Positions 55,927 through 63,901 of a stretch of DNA of 64,000 bases are shown one piece after another (the first letter of the stretch is position 1; the number at the start of each line of letters is the position of its first letter). Below the pieces are notes generated by a model that was not told the DNA's origin, searched no databases, and worked only from the letters and a program-made list of their open reading frames with translations. Source of the DNA: Streptomyces capitiformicae (GTDB lineage Bacteria; Actinomycetota; Actinomycetes; Streptomycetales; Streptomycetaceae); assembly GCF_002214185.1 (NCBI RefSeq), contig NZ_CP022161.1:7385486-7449485 (forward strand). Reading direction: 5' to 3'. A program made the position numbers and the translations under genes.

Positions 55927-56672
55927 GCACGTACGTGTACGGGATCACCGCGCGCTCACATCCCGCACTCCCCGAGGGCATGGGCGGCGTGGGCGACCCC
56001 GCGCTCCCCGTGCGCGTCCTGGAGGAGGGCGAGCTGGCGGCGATCGTCAGCGACGCCCCCGAGGGGCTGCGCCCCAAGCGCCGGGATCTGCTCGCTCACC
56101 AGAACGTCCTGAACGAGGCGGGAGCGGGCGGCCCCGTGCTGCCGATGCGGTTCGGCAGCGTCGCCCCGGACGACCCGGCCGTCACAGGTGTGCTCGCCGA
56201 ACGCGGTGAGCACTACCTGGAACGACTGGGCGCCCTGGACGGCAAGGTCGAGTACAACGTCAAGGCCAGCCATGACGAAGAGGCCGTGCTGCACCTCGTG
56301 ATGGGGGAGAACCCCGAGCTGCGCGCCCTCACCGAGGCCAACCGGCAGGCGGGCGGCGGTACTTACGAGGACCGGCTGCGGCTCGGGGAGATGGTGGCCG
56401 CCGCCGTGCAGACCCGGGAGGCCGAGGACGCGGTGGAGATCCAGCGCGTGCTCGAACCGGCCGCCTCAGCCGTCAAGGTGGGCCCCGACTCCACCGGCTG
56501 GCTGGCCAATGTGTCGTTCCTCGTCGACCGGCGCTCGGCCGAGGTGTTCCTCGCCGCGGTGGACGAGGTCCGCAAGAGCCACCCGCACATCGAACTGCGC
56601 GTGAACGGCCCGCTGCCGCCGTACAGCTTCGTGGAACCGGGCCCGTCGCAGCCGGCGGAGACGACGCACTGA
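55923..56672 (+). CDS. gvpF: Gas vesicle protein GvpF
   Basis: 249 aa of the GvpF/GvpL family, accessory proteins that act in shell nucleation. It shows YVYGITARSHP at the start, the LAHQNVLNEAG and VLPMRFGSVAPDD block, and the C-terminal NVSFLVDRR...ELRVNGPLPPYSFVE. GTG 55923 overlaps the gvpA stop (GTGA). Confidence 0.9.
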   Translation: MSTYVYGITARSHPALPEGMGGVGDPALPVRVLEEGELAAIVSDAPEGLRPKRRDLLAHQNVLNEAGAGGPVLPMRFGSVAPDDPAVTGVLAERGEHYLERLGALDGKVEYNVKASHDEEAVLHLVMGENPELRALTEANRQAGGGTYEDRLRLGEMVAAAVQTREAEDAVEIQRVLEPAASAVKVGPDSTGWLANVSFLVDRRSAEVFLAAVDEVRKSHPHIELRVNGPLPPYSFVEPGPSQPAETTH

Positions 56673-56694
56673 CGGTGCCGAGGGAGACGAGCAC

Positions 56695-56982
56695 ATGGGA
56701 CTGATCACCGAGGTCCTGCTGCTGCCGTTCGCGCCCGTCCGCGGCAGCTTCTGGGCGATCGGACAAGTGGTCGCCGAGGCCGAGCGCCAGTACTACGACC
56801 CGGCGGCCGTGCGCGCCGATCTCGCCCGCCTCGAGCAGCGGCTCGAGGCGGGCGAGATCGATGAGGAGGAGTTCGACCGCCTGGAGGACGAGCTCCTGGA
56901 CCGGCTGGAGATCAGCCTGGCCAGGAGCACCGGAACACGAAGGGGCACCGGAACACGAAGGGCCAACGGGACGACAGGATGA
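56695..56982 (+). CDS. gvpG: Gas vesicle protein GvpG
   Basis: 95 aa. The GvpG block LLLPFAPVRGSFWAIGQV is followed by a charged coiled-coil (VRADLARLEQRLEAGEIDEEEF). The C-terminal GTRRGTGTRRANG comes from an 18-bp tandem duplication (56927-56943 and 56945-56961). It overlaps the next gene by 4 bp (ATGA). Confidence 0.88.
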   Translation: MGLITEVLLLPFAPVRGSFWAIGQVVAEAERQYYDPAAVRADLARLEQRLEAGEIDEEEFDRLEDELLDRLEISLARSTGTRRGTGTRRANGTTG

Positions 56983-57770
56983 ACCGACTGGGACTGGGCC
57001 TCGCCATCGGGGCCGGCTACGTCCTCGGACGTACGAAGAAGATGAAGCTCGCGTTCGGCGTCGGCACCATCGTCGCCGGCGAGCGCCCGCACCTGAGCCC
57101 ACGGGCGCTCGCGGACCTGGTGTCACACCAATTGCGGAACAACCCGCAGTTCAAGGAGATGGGTGACCAGCTCCGTGAGGACCTGCGAGGCACGGGCAAG
57201 GCAGCCACCGGAGCCCTACTGGAAGACCGCCTGGAAGCCCTGGCCGACCACCTGCACGCCCGCACGGCCCGGGTACGAGACCAGCAGGATCCAGCCCCTC
57301 CGGCGTTTGAGGAGCGGGGTCTGGGGCGGAGCCCCGGGGATGGGACGGGTAGGGGCGGCGGGGACGCCCAGGCCCAGCGCCTGCCGACCACCCTCGGCCG
57401 CAAACTCGGCGAGACAGCCGTCAAGGTCAACGACATCGCCAAGGGCAAGGGCAACGTACTCGGCACCCTCAAGCCCACGGTGATCATCGAGTCCGTCGAC
57501 GTCGGCGTACCCGTACGCACGGCGTACGACCAGTGGACCCGCTTCCAGAGCACCACACACACCATCGAACAGGTGTCCGGCGGCCGCATCGCCTGGACAT
57601 CGCAGGGCGCGAACGGCACCCGGGGCCGCCGGGCCCGCCTCGACCTGAAGAACTTCGTCCGCTTCAGCGCACTGCGGGGCATCGGGGAGGACTTCGAGGA
57701 GGACATCGACGAGGAACCGTACGAGGATGAGGACGTGGAACGGGCCACCGTGGGCGGGAGCCGACGATGA
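56979..57770 (+). CDS. Fused and internally deleted GvpY-GvpZ-like protein
   Basis: 263 aa in the place where Streptomyces clusters carry gvpY and gvpZ. Residues 1-102 match the GvpY N-terminus as I remember it (GLAIGAGYVLGRTKKMKLAF, ALADLVSHQL, QLREDLRGTGKAATGALLE). Residues about 103-130 come from a dispersed repeat. From LGRKLGETAVKVNDIA on, the sequence follows the GvpZ SRPBCC protein, but two stretches normally present are absent: after YDQWTRFQ (about 57550) and after GANGT (about 57620). The end LDLKNFVRF and acidic tail remain. It is open and in frame but probably non-functional as an SRPBCC pocket. Confidence 0.7.
   Translation: MNRLGLGLAIGAGYVLGRTKKMKLAFGVGTIVAGERPHLSPRALADLVSHQLRNNPQFKEMGDQLREDLRGTGKAATGALLEDRLEALADHLHARTARVRDQQDPAPPAFEERGLGRSPGDGTGRGGGDAQAQRLPTTLGRKLGETAVKVNDIAKGKGNVLGTLKPTVIIESVDVGVPVRTAYDQWTRFQSTTHTIEQVSGGRIAWTSQGANGTRGRRARLDLKNFVRFSALRGIGEDFEEDIDEEPYEDEDVERATVGGSRR
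57288..57364 (+). repeat. Dispersed repeat, family 2, inside the gvpY-gvpZ fusion
   Basis: CCAGCCCCTCCGGCGTTTGA is followed by GAGCGGGGTCTGGGGCGGAG, CCCCGGGGATGGGACGGGT and AGGGGCGGCGGGG. The second half matches 8281-8340 reversed. In the gene it encodes DPAPPAFEERGLGRSPGDGT and a Gly run, unrelated to any Gvp sequence. Confidence 0.75.
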
Positions 57771-58132
57771 CATTCCCGAGCCGAGTCCCGGAGCCGTACG
57801 GCCAGAACGGCAGCGCCAACCTGGCCGACATCCTGGAGCGCGTGCTCGACAAGGGGCTGGTGATCGCGGGCGACATCCGCATCAACCTGCTCGACATCGA
57901 GCTGCTCACGATCAAGCTGCGCCTCATCGTCGCCTCCGTCGACAAGGCGAAGGAGATGGGCATCGACTGGTGGGAGACCGACCCGTCCCTGTCGTCCCAC
58001 GCCCGCCGCGACGAACTCTCCCGTGAGAACGCCGAGTTGCGTGCCCGGCTCGCCGAGCTGGACGAGAGCGGGCCCCGGCGGGAGCCGGAGCCGGCCATCG
58101 AACGCGGCCGCGCCAGAGAGGAGCCCTCATGA
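57767..58132 (+). CDS. gvpJ: Gas vesicle protein GvpJ (GvpA family)
   Basis: 121 aa. A GvpA-type core (LADILERVLDKGLVIAGDIRI and IKLRLIVASVDKA) at residues about 18-62 is followed by GIDWWETDP and a charged tail. Minor shell or nucleation component. Overlaps both neighbours by 4 bp. Confidence 0.88.
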   Translation: MTFPSRVPEPYGQNGSANLADILERVLDKGLVIAGDIRINLLDIELLTIKLRLIVASVDKAKEMGIDWWETDPSLSSHARRDELSRENAELRARLAELDESGPRREPEPAIERGRAREEPS

Positions 58133-58935
58133 CCGGACTGCGGTATGTGTACGCCGTCTGCCGCCCCTTCGGCGCGGCTCTCCAACGCCAGCTCACCGGG
58201 GTCGGCGGGGCGCCTCCCCGGCTGCTGCGCCACCACGACCTGGTCGCCGTCGTCAGCGAGGTGCCGGAGCGCGACTTCGCCGAGCGGCCGCTCCGCGCCC
58301 ATCTGGAGGACCTGGACTGGCTGACCGAGACCGCCCACGCCCACCAGAACGTGATCGACGCGCTCACCGCCGTCACCACACCCCTGCCGCTGCGGCTCGG
58401 CACCGTCTTCCACGACGACAGCGGTGTACGGGTCATGCTGGAGGCCCGAGAGGAGGGCTTCCGGCGGACTCTGGACCGGCTGGCCGGGCGGGTGGAGTGG
58501 GGAGTGAAGGTGTACGCGGAGCCCGAGGCCCAGCAGGAGCCCCGGGAGCCGGCGAAGGCCGCCAGCGGGCGTGACTACCTGCGGCAGCGGCGCCTGAGCC
58601 ACCGGGCCGACGAGGAGCTGTGGGAGCGGGCGGACAGGTTCGCCCGCCGCCTGCACGAGACGCTCGCGGAACGCGCCGAGGACACCCGTTTGCACGCGCC
58701 CCAGAATTCCGCGCTTTCCGGCGTGCCCGGCCGCAATGTGCTCAACGCGGCCTATTTGGTCTCGCGCGCGCATTCCGAGGAGTTCGTGGAACTGGTGGAC
58801 CGCACGAAAAGCGAGGAACCGGGGCTGCGCGTGGAACTAACGGGGCCCTGGGCGGCATATTCCTTCAGTGGGGAAGAACCGGACGGAGAGGAAATGAACG
58901 GGGATGAGACGAACGGTGACGGGGTGGGCGCATGA
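58129..58935 (+). CDS. gvpL: Gas vesicle protein GvpL (GvpF/L family)
   Basis: 268 aa. It has YVYAVCRPFG at the start, TAHAHQNVIDAL and PLPLRLGTVF, and a C-terminal NAAYLVSRAHSEEF...VELTGPWAAYSF block, the same architecture as GvpF. The C-terminal 20 residues are an acidic Glu/Asn/Gly tail with repeats. It overlaps gvpS by 4 bp. Confidence 0.88.
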   Translation: MTGLRYVYAVCRPFGAALQRQLTGVGGAPPRLLRHHDLVAVVSEVPERDFAERPLRAHLEDLDWLTETAHAHQNVIDALTAVTTPLPLRLGTVFHDDSGVRVMLEAREEGFRRTLDRLAGRVEWGVKVYAEPEAQQEPREPAKAASGRDYLRQRRLSHRADEELWERADRFARRLHETLAERAEDTRLHAPQNSALSGVPGRNVLNAAYLVSRAHSEEFVELVDRTKSEEPGLRVELTGPWAAYSFSGEEPDGEEMNGDETNGDGVGA

Positions 58936-59120
58936 CGGTCATAGAACGCCGTGAGGTCGCCCTCGTCGATCTCCTGGACCGGCTTCTCGCGGGCGGGGTG
59001 GTCATCACCGGAGACCTCACACTCCGGATCGCGGACGTCGACCTCGTCCGTATCGACCTCAACGCGCTCATCAGCTCGGTGAACGCACAAGTCCCGGCGC
59101 CCTGGGGAGGGTTGGAGTGA
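58932..59120 (+). CDS. gvpS: Gas vesicle protein GvpS (GvpA family)
   Basis: 62 aa, a minimal GvpA-like core: LVDLLDRLLAGGVVITGDLT and VRIDLNALISSV. It overlaps gvpL and gvpK by 4 bp each. Confidence 0.85.
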   Translation: MTVIERREVALVDLLDRLLAGGVVITGDLTLRIADVDLVRIDLNALISSVNAQVPAPWGGLE

Positions 59121-59416
59121 CCGGCCCCGACCGTCTGGAAGGCCGTAACCGGCTCGAACTGGAACCGGACACGGTGGAACGCGACCTGGTCAAGCTGGTG
59201 CTGACCGTCGTCGAACTCCTCCGTCAGCTCATGGAGCGCCAAGCCGTGCGCCGCTTCGACACCGGCGAGCTCACGGAGGAGCAGGAGGAGCGCATCGGCC
59301 TCACCCTGATGCTCCTCGACGACCGCATGACGGAACTGCGCGAGCGCTACGACCTGCGGCCCGAGGACCTGAATCTGGACCTCGGGCCGCTCGGGCCATT
59401 GCTCCCCAGGAAGTGA
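59117..59416 (+). CDS. gvpK: Gas vesicle protein GvpK
   Basis: 99 aa, last gene of the cluster. The pattern LELEPDTVERDLVKLVLTVV, LLRQLMERQAVRRFD and LTLMLLDDRMTELRE is typical of GvpK. Its stop codon lies at the start of a 16-bp direct repeat. Confidence 0.88.
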   Translation: MTGPDRLEGRNRLELEPDTVERDLVKLVLTVVELLRQLMERQAVRRFDTGELTEEQEERIGLTLMLLDDRMTELRERYDLRPEDLNLDLGPLGPLLPRK

Positions 59417-59453
59417 ATTCACCACCTGTATGGGAGCGAATTCACCACCTGTA
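59415..59453. repeat. 16-bp direct repeat at the gvpK / small-protein junction
   Basis: GAATTCACCACCTGTA occurs at 59415-59430 and 59438-59453. The second copy encodes the last residues and stop of the minus-strand small protein; the first overlaps the gvpK stop. Confidence 0.85.
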
Positions 59454-59612
59454 CCACCGGCCCCTGCCCCCGGTGGCGGATGTGCCGCGCACCAGGAAAC
59501 CGAGCAGCCACAGGACAAGAACGGCCAGTGCCAGATACCAGAGAACTTCCACCGCAAATCCGGCGCCGAAAAGAATCAGCACCAGAAGCAGTACCAGCAG
59601 GATGGGAACCAT
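59442..59612 (-). CDS. Small hydrophobic membrane protein (56 aa)
   Basis: 56 aa, found by reading the minus strand: ATG 59612 with a perfect AGGAGG 7 nt upstream, stop TGA at 59442-59444. Residues 3-41 are almost all Leu/Val/Ile/Ala/Phe/Trp, broken by GAGFAVEVLW, giving two short membrane helices; the end is basic and aromatic (GGRGRWYRW). It resembles a common Streptomyces small 'hydrophobic protein' family of unknown role. It is convergent with gvpK, 26 bp from its stop. Confidence 0.85.
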   Translation of the reverse strand: MVPILLVLLLVLILFGAGFAVEVLWYLALAVLVLWLLGFLVRGTSATGGRGRWYRW

Positions 59613-59664
59613 TTCCGAACCTCCTGACGGCTCGGGTTTCCAGAATACGCCCGAATACGCCTGA

Positions 59665-60486
59665 TCAGGCCGTTCTACGGCAGAGAATCTCTCCGTGCAG
59701 CACGGCGAACCAGCCGTCCTCCTGCCGCCCCCACTCCCGCCAGGCCGCCGCGATCGCCCGCAGTTGCTCGGTCGTCGCGTGACCGCCCTCCGTGGCCCGT
59801 TCGGCGTAGGCGGAGGCGACCGTCCGGTCCGCCCACAGTCCGCTCCACCAGGCCCGCTCCTCCGCCGTCGCGTACGTCCAGGTGGCGGAGGTGGCCGTGA
59901 TCTCGGTGAACCCGGCCCACAGCGCCCAGGACTTCAGCCGGCGCCCGGCGTCCGGCTCCCCGCCATTGGCGCGGGCCACGCGCCGGTAGAGGTCCAGCCA
60001 GTCGTCCATGCCCGGGGACTCGGGGAACCAGGTCATCGCCGCGTAGTCGGAGTCCCGGACAGCGACGATGCCGCCCGGTTTCGTGACCCGGCGCATCTCG
60101 CGCAGCGCCTGCACCGGGTCGCCGACGTGCTGGAGCACCTGGTGCGCGTGGACCACGTCGAAGGTGGCGTCCGCGTGGTCCAGCGCGTGGACGTCCGCGA
60201 CCGCGAAGTCGACGTTGCCCAGGCCGCGTTCGGCCGCCGTGGCCCGGGCTTGCTCCAGGATGCCGGGGGCGTGGTCGACGCCGGTGACGCGCCCGTCCGG
60301 GACCAGGGCGGCCAGGTCCGCGGTGATGGTTCCCGGGCCGCAGCCGATGTCCAGGATCCTCATGTGCGGCCTCAGCGAACCGAGGAGATACGCCGCCGAG
60401 TTGGCGGCGGTCCGCCAGGTGTGCGAGCGCAGCACCGACTCGTGATGTCCGTGCGTGTAGACGGCGGTCTCCCGTGCCTTCGACAT
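59665..60486 (-). CDS. UbiE-type SAM-dependent methyltransferase
   Basis: 273 aa. Motif I is ILDIGCGPGTITADL (about residue 44), motif II VTGVDHAP, and post-motif HAHQVLQHVGDPVQALREMRRVTKPGG, all typical of class I methyltransferases of the UbiE/COQ5 sort. The C-terminal part has several Trp residues, perhaps for a hydrophobic substrate. Substrate unknown. ATG 60486 follows GGAAGGGG. Confidence 0.87.
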   Translation of the reverse strand: MSKARETAVYTHGHHESVLRSHTWRTAANSAAYLLGSLRPHMRILDIGCGPGTITADLAALVPDGRVTGVDHAPGILEQARATAAERGLGNVDFAVADVHALDHADATFDVVHAHQVLQHVGDPVQALREMRRVTKPGGIVAVRDSDYAAMTWFPESPGMDDWLDLYRRVARANGGEPDAGRRLKSWALWAGFTEITATSATWTYATAEERAWWSGLWADRTVASAYAERATEGGHATTEQLRAIAAAWREWGRQEDGWFAVLHGEILCRRTA

Positions 60487-60594
60487 GACCGTTCCCCTTC
60501 CGCGAGGTCCGCGAGGTCGTACTCGAACCGTACGCGCTCATGTCGAATATTGAGACCGCCGTCTTGAATGTTGGACGGATGGTGACGGTTGTCG

Positions 60595-62088
60595 TCAGTG
60601 GAGGCGCAGGGGGCGGTAGACCGTGAGCGCCTCCGGCAGCTTCCGGAGTGTCAGATCCCCTTCCGCCACGGCGACTTCTCCGTCGTACGCGAGGGGCGTG
60701 CCCGGCGCGATGCCCTCGACCCGGAGCTGTCGTACGCGCACGGCCGCGTGCGCCGGGGAACGGGTCAGCGGGCCCGCGATCGCCGCCGCCAGCAGGCGCA
60801 GGGCCGGGCGGCGGCCGCCGTGCACGATCCGGACGTCGAGCAGACCGTCGGCCAGGTCGTAGCGGCGGGCCGGGGTCAGGCCCATCCGGTGGTACGTGCC
60901 GTTGCCGGCGAAGAGCAGCCACAACGGGTGCGGGCGGCCCCGGAGGGTGGCCTGGAGCGGACGGCGGTCGGAGCGCAGGACGCGCAGCGCCGCGATCACC
61001 CCGGCCGGCCAGCCGCCGATCAGCCGCTCCCAACGCTCGCGTTCCCCCACCAGCTCCGGATAGACGCCCAGGCTGAACGTGTTGAGGAAGTGCCCTTGCG
61101 TCTCACCGGACGCGAAGTGCCCGAGGTCCACGCGGACGGCCTCGCCCCGGCTCAGCGCGCGGCTCAGATCACGGGCGTCCTCGACGCCGAGGTCGTACGC
61201 GAAGTGGTTGAGCTTGCCACCAGGGAGTACGGCGAGGGGGAGGCCGTGGCGCAGGGCCACCTCGGCGGCGGCGTTCACCGTGCCGTCGCCGCCGCACACG
61301 CCGAGCACCCGGGCGTGCGCGGCCGCCTTCTCCAACTCGGCCTTCACATCCTCCGGTTCGCACTCCACGGTCTCGGCGGCGGGGAGCGCGTCCCGCAGGG
61401 CGTGTACGCGGTCGGCGGTCGCCGCGGCCCTGTTGGCGACGACGACCAGGCCGTCCCCGTCGGGCAGCGCGGGCGCGTCCACGTGCGGGCGACCGGGCGC
61501 CGGGAGCTGGTCGCGGGTCGGCACGAGACCCCGTACGGCGTAGGCGGCGCCCACGCCCAGGGCGGCGCCGACCAGGACGTCGCTCGGGAAGTGCACACCC
61601 GTGTACACGCGGGACAGCGCGACCGCGGCCGCCACTGGGGCGACGGCCGCGCCCCAGCCGCGGGACTCCAGGGCGACGCCCGTCGCGAAGGCGGCGGCCG
61701 ACGCGGAGTGCCCCGACGGGAAGGACGTGGTGATCGGCTGGCGCTTCAGCTGGCGCATCAGCGGGACGTTGTCCAGGGCCGGGCGGGGGCGGCGTACCGA
61801 GCGCTTGCCGAGGGTGTTGATGGTCGCGGAGGCGAGGGCGAGCGAGGCCACGCCCCTCGCTGCCGCCCTGCGGGCCCTCGGGCTGCGGGTCGCCGCGAGG
61901 GCCGCCGCCGTGGCGAACCACAGCACGCCGTGGTTCGCTGCGCGGCTCAGCCTCGGCAGCATGGGATGGGCGCCGGGCCAGTGGCGGGTCGCCACCGCGT
62001 TGAACAGGCGACTGTCCGCGGCCAGGAAACGGTCGCGGAGGATGTGGTGGCCGGGCGGGCGTACGGTGAGGTCGACGTCTGCGGTCAT
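60595..62088 (-). CDS. PAP2 phosphatase fused to diacylglycerol kinase-like domain
   Basis: 497 aa. The N-terminal PAP2 domain (about 10-190) has the phosphatase triad region: KRSVRRPRP, then SFPSGHSASAAAF and SRVYTGVHFPSDVL. The C-terminal lipid-kinase domain (about 215-497) has VVVANRAA, VCGGDGTVNAAAEVAL (GGDG nucleotide loop) and LAVLPGGKLNHFAYDLG. Together the two could interconvert phosphatidate and diacylglycerol at the membrane. This fusion is widespread in actinobacteria. The PAP2 part has about five membrane helices. Confidence 0.9.
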   Translation of the reverse strand: MTADVDLTVRPPGHHILRDRFLAADSRLFNAVATRHWPGAHPMLPRLSRAANHGVLWFATAAALAATRSPRARRAAARGVASLALASATINTLGKRSVRRPRPALDNVPLMRQLKRQPITTSFPSGHSASAAAFATGVALESRGWGAAVAPVAAAVALSRVYTGVHFPSDVLVGAALGVGAAYAVRGLVPTRDQLPAPGRPHVDAPALPDGDGLVVVANRAAATADRVHALRDALPAAETVECEPEDVKAELEKAAAHARVLGVCGGDGTVNAAAEVALRHGLPLAVLPGGKLNHFAYDLGVEDARDLSRALSRGEAVRVDLGHFASGETQGHFLNTFSLGVYPELVGERERWERLIGGWPAGVIAALRVLRSDRRPLQATLRGRPHPLWLLFAGNGTYHRMGLTPARRYDLADGLLDVRIVHGGRRPALRLLAAAIAGPLTRSPAHAAVRVRQLRVEGIAPGTPLAYDGEVAVAEGDLTLRKLPEALTVYRPLRLH

Positions 62089-62227
62089 GGGTCCACGGGT
62101 ACCCCATGGCCGTGGATCTGTGTCGGGCGGGGTCCACGTAGGCCCCGTGGCTGCGGCTGGGCGCAGCGGCCCGCAGTTGGGACGGCGTCGGAAATCGATT
62201 TGCCCGGCGTGTCAGGAGCCCCGGACA

Positions 62228-63856
62228 ATGCGCCCCATGGGACACCTCGAAGCCGCTCACCTGGAGTACTACCTACCTGACGGGCGGGCGTTGCTCGGTG
62301 ATGTCTCGTTTCGGGTGGGGGAGGGGGCCGTGGTGGCCCTGGTCGGGCCGAACGGGGCCGGGAAGACCACTCTGCTGCGGTTGATCTCGGGGGAGCTGAA
62401 GCCGCACGGGGGGTCGGTCACCGTCACCGGTGGCCTCGGGGTGATGCGGCAGTTCGTGGGGTCCGTGCGGGACGAGACGACCGTGCGGGACCTGCTCGTG
62501 TCGGTGGCGCAGCCGGGGATCCGGGAGGCGGCCAGGGCGGTCGACGCCGCCGAGCACGCGATCATGACCGTGGACGACGAGGCCGCCCAGCTGAAGTACG
62601 CGCAGGCCCTCTCCGACTGGGCCGAGGTGCGCGGCTACGAGGCCGAGACGCTGTGGGACATCTGCACCATGGCCGCCCTCGGCGTGCCGTACGAGAAAGC
62701 GCAGTGGCGGCAGGTGCGGACGCTCTCCGGTGGTGAGCAGAAGCGGCTCGTACTGGAGGCGCTGCTGCGCGGCACCGACCAGGTGCTCCTCCTCGACGAG
62801 CCCGACAACTACCTCGACGTACCCGGCAAGCGCTGGCTGGAGGAGCGGCTCAAGGAGACCCGCAAGACCGTCCTCTTCGTCTCGCACGACCGCGAACTCC
62901 TCGCCCGCGCCGCCGAGAAGATCGTCAGCGTGGAGCCGGGCCCCGCGGGCGCCGACGCCTGGGTGCACGGCGGCGGCTTCGACACGTATCACGAGGCGCG
63001 GCGGCAGCGGTTCGAGCGGTTCGAGGAACTGCGGCGCCGCTGGGACGAGAAGCACGCCCAACTGAAGAAGCTCGTGCTGAACCTCCGTCAAGCAGCCGCC
63101 GTCAGCCATGAGATGGCCTCGCGCTACGCCGCCGCCCAGACCCGGCTGCGCAAGTTCGAGGAGGCCGGGCCGCCGCCGGAGCCGCCGCGCGAGCAGGACA
63201 TCACCATGCGGCTCAAGGGCGGCCGTACCGGCGTAAGGGCCGTCACCTGTGCGGGACTTGAGCTGACCGGCCTGATGAAACCCTTCGACCTGGAGGTCTT
63301 CTACGGCGAACGCGTCGCCGTCCTCGGCTCCAACGGCTCCGGCAAGTCCCACTTCCTGCGCCTGCTCGCCGGCGACGACGTGGCGCACACGGGGGAGTGG
63401 AAGCTCGGTGCCCGGGTCGTACCCGGGCACTTCGCGCAGACGCACGCGCATCCCGAGCTGGAGGGCCGGACGCTGCTCGACATCCTGTGGAAGGAGCACG
63501 CCCAGGACCGCGGTGCCGCCATGTCCCGGCTGCGCCGCTACGAGCTGACCAAGCAGGCCGAGCAACCCTTCGACCGGCTCTCCGGCGGCCAGCAGGCGCG
63601 TTTTCAGATCCTGCTCCTTGAGCTCCAGGGCGTGACCGCCCTGCTGCTCGACGAGCCGACCGACAACCTCGACCTGGAGTCGGCGGAGGCTCTCCAGGAG
63701 GGCCTGGAGGCCTTCGACGGTACGGTCCTCGCGGTCACACACGACCGCTGGTTCGCTCGTTCGTTCGACCGCTATCTCGTCTTCGGCTCCGACGGCCGGG
63801 TGCGGGAGACCCCGGAGCCGGTATGGGACGAGCGGCGGGTCGAGCGGGCCCGCTAG
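62228..63856 (+). CDS. ABC-F family ATPase
   Basis: 542 aa with two ABC domains and no membrane segment. Domain 1: Walker A GPNGAGKTTL, signature LSGGEQKRLVLEAL, Walker B VLLLDEPDNYLD. Domain 2: GSNGSGKSHFL, LSGGQQARFQIL, LLLDEPTDNLD. A charged linker of about 85 residues joins them. ABC-F proteins act on ribosomes, as translation factors or antibiotic-resistance factors; no resistance specificity can be read here. ATG 62228 is chosen for AGGAG 9 nt upstream; ATG 62237 is three codons later. A hairpin overlaps the stop. Confidence 0.9.
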   Translation: MRPMGHLEAAHLEYYLPDGRALLGDVSFRVGEGAVVALVGPNGAGKTTLLRLISGELKPHGGSVTVTGGLGVMRQFVGSVRDETTVRDLLVSVAQPGIREAARAVDAAEHAIMTVDDEAAQLKYAQALSDWAEVRGYEAETLWDICTMAALGVPYEKAQWRQVRTLSGGEQKRLVLEALLRGTDQVLLLDEPDNYLDVPGKRWLEERLKETRKTVLFVSHDRELLARAAEKIVSVEPGPAGADAWVHGGGFDTYHEARRQRFERFEELRRRWDEKHAQLKKLVLNLRQAAAVSHEMASRYAAAQTRLRKFEEAGPPPEPPREQDITMRLKGGRTGVRAVTCAGLELTGLMKPFDLEVFYGERVAVLGSNGSGKSHFLRLLAGDDVAHTGEWKLGARVVPGHFAQTHAHPELEGRTLLDILWKEHAQDRGAAMSRLRRYELTKQAEQPFDRLSGGQQARFQILLLELQGVTALLLDEPTDNLDLESAEALQEGLEAFDGTVLAVTHDRWFARSFDRYLVFGSDGRVRETPEPVWDERRVERAR

Positions 63857-63873
63857 CCCGCCAGGCGGGCTTT
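63855..63873 (+). terminator. Terminator of the ABC-F gene
   Basis: AGCCCGCC and GGCGGGCT (63855-63862, 63864-63871) form a hairpin followed by TTC, beginning within the TAG stop codon. Confidence 0.75.
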
Positions 63874-63901
63874 CAAAGCACCCCCCAGGGCCTGGGCGCG
63901 G

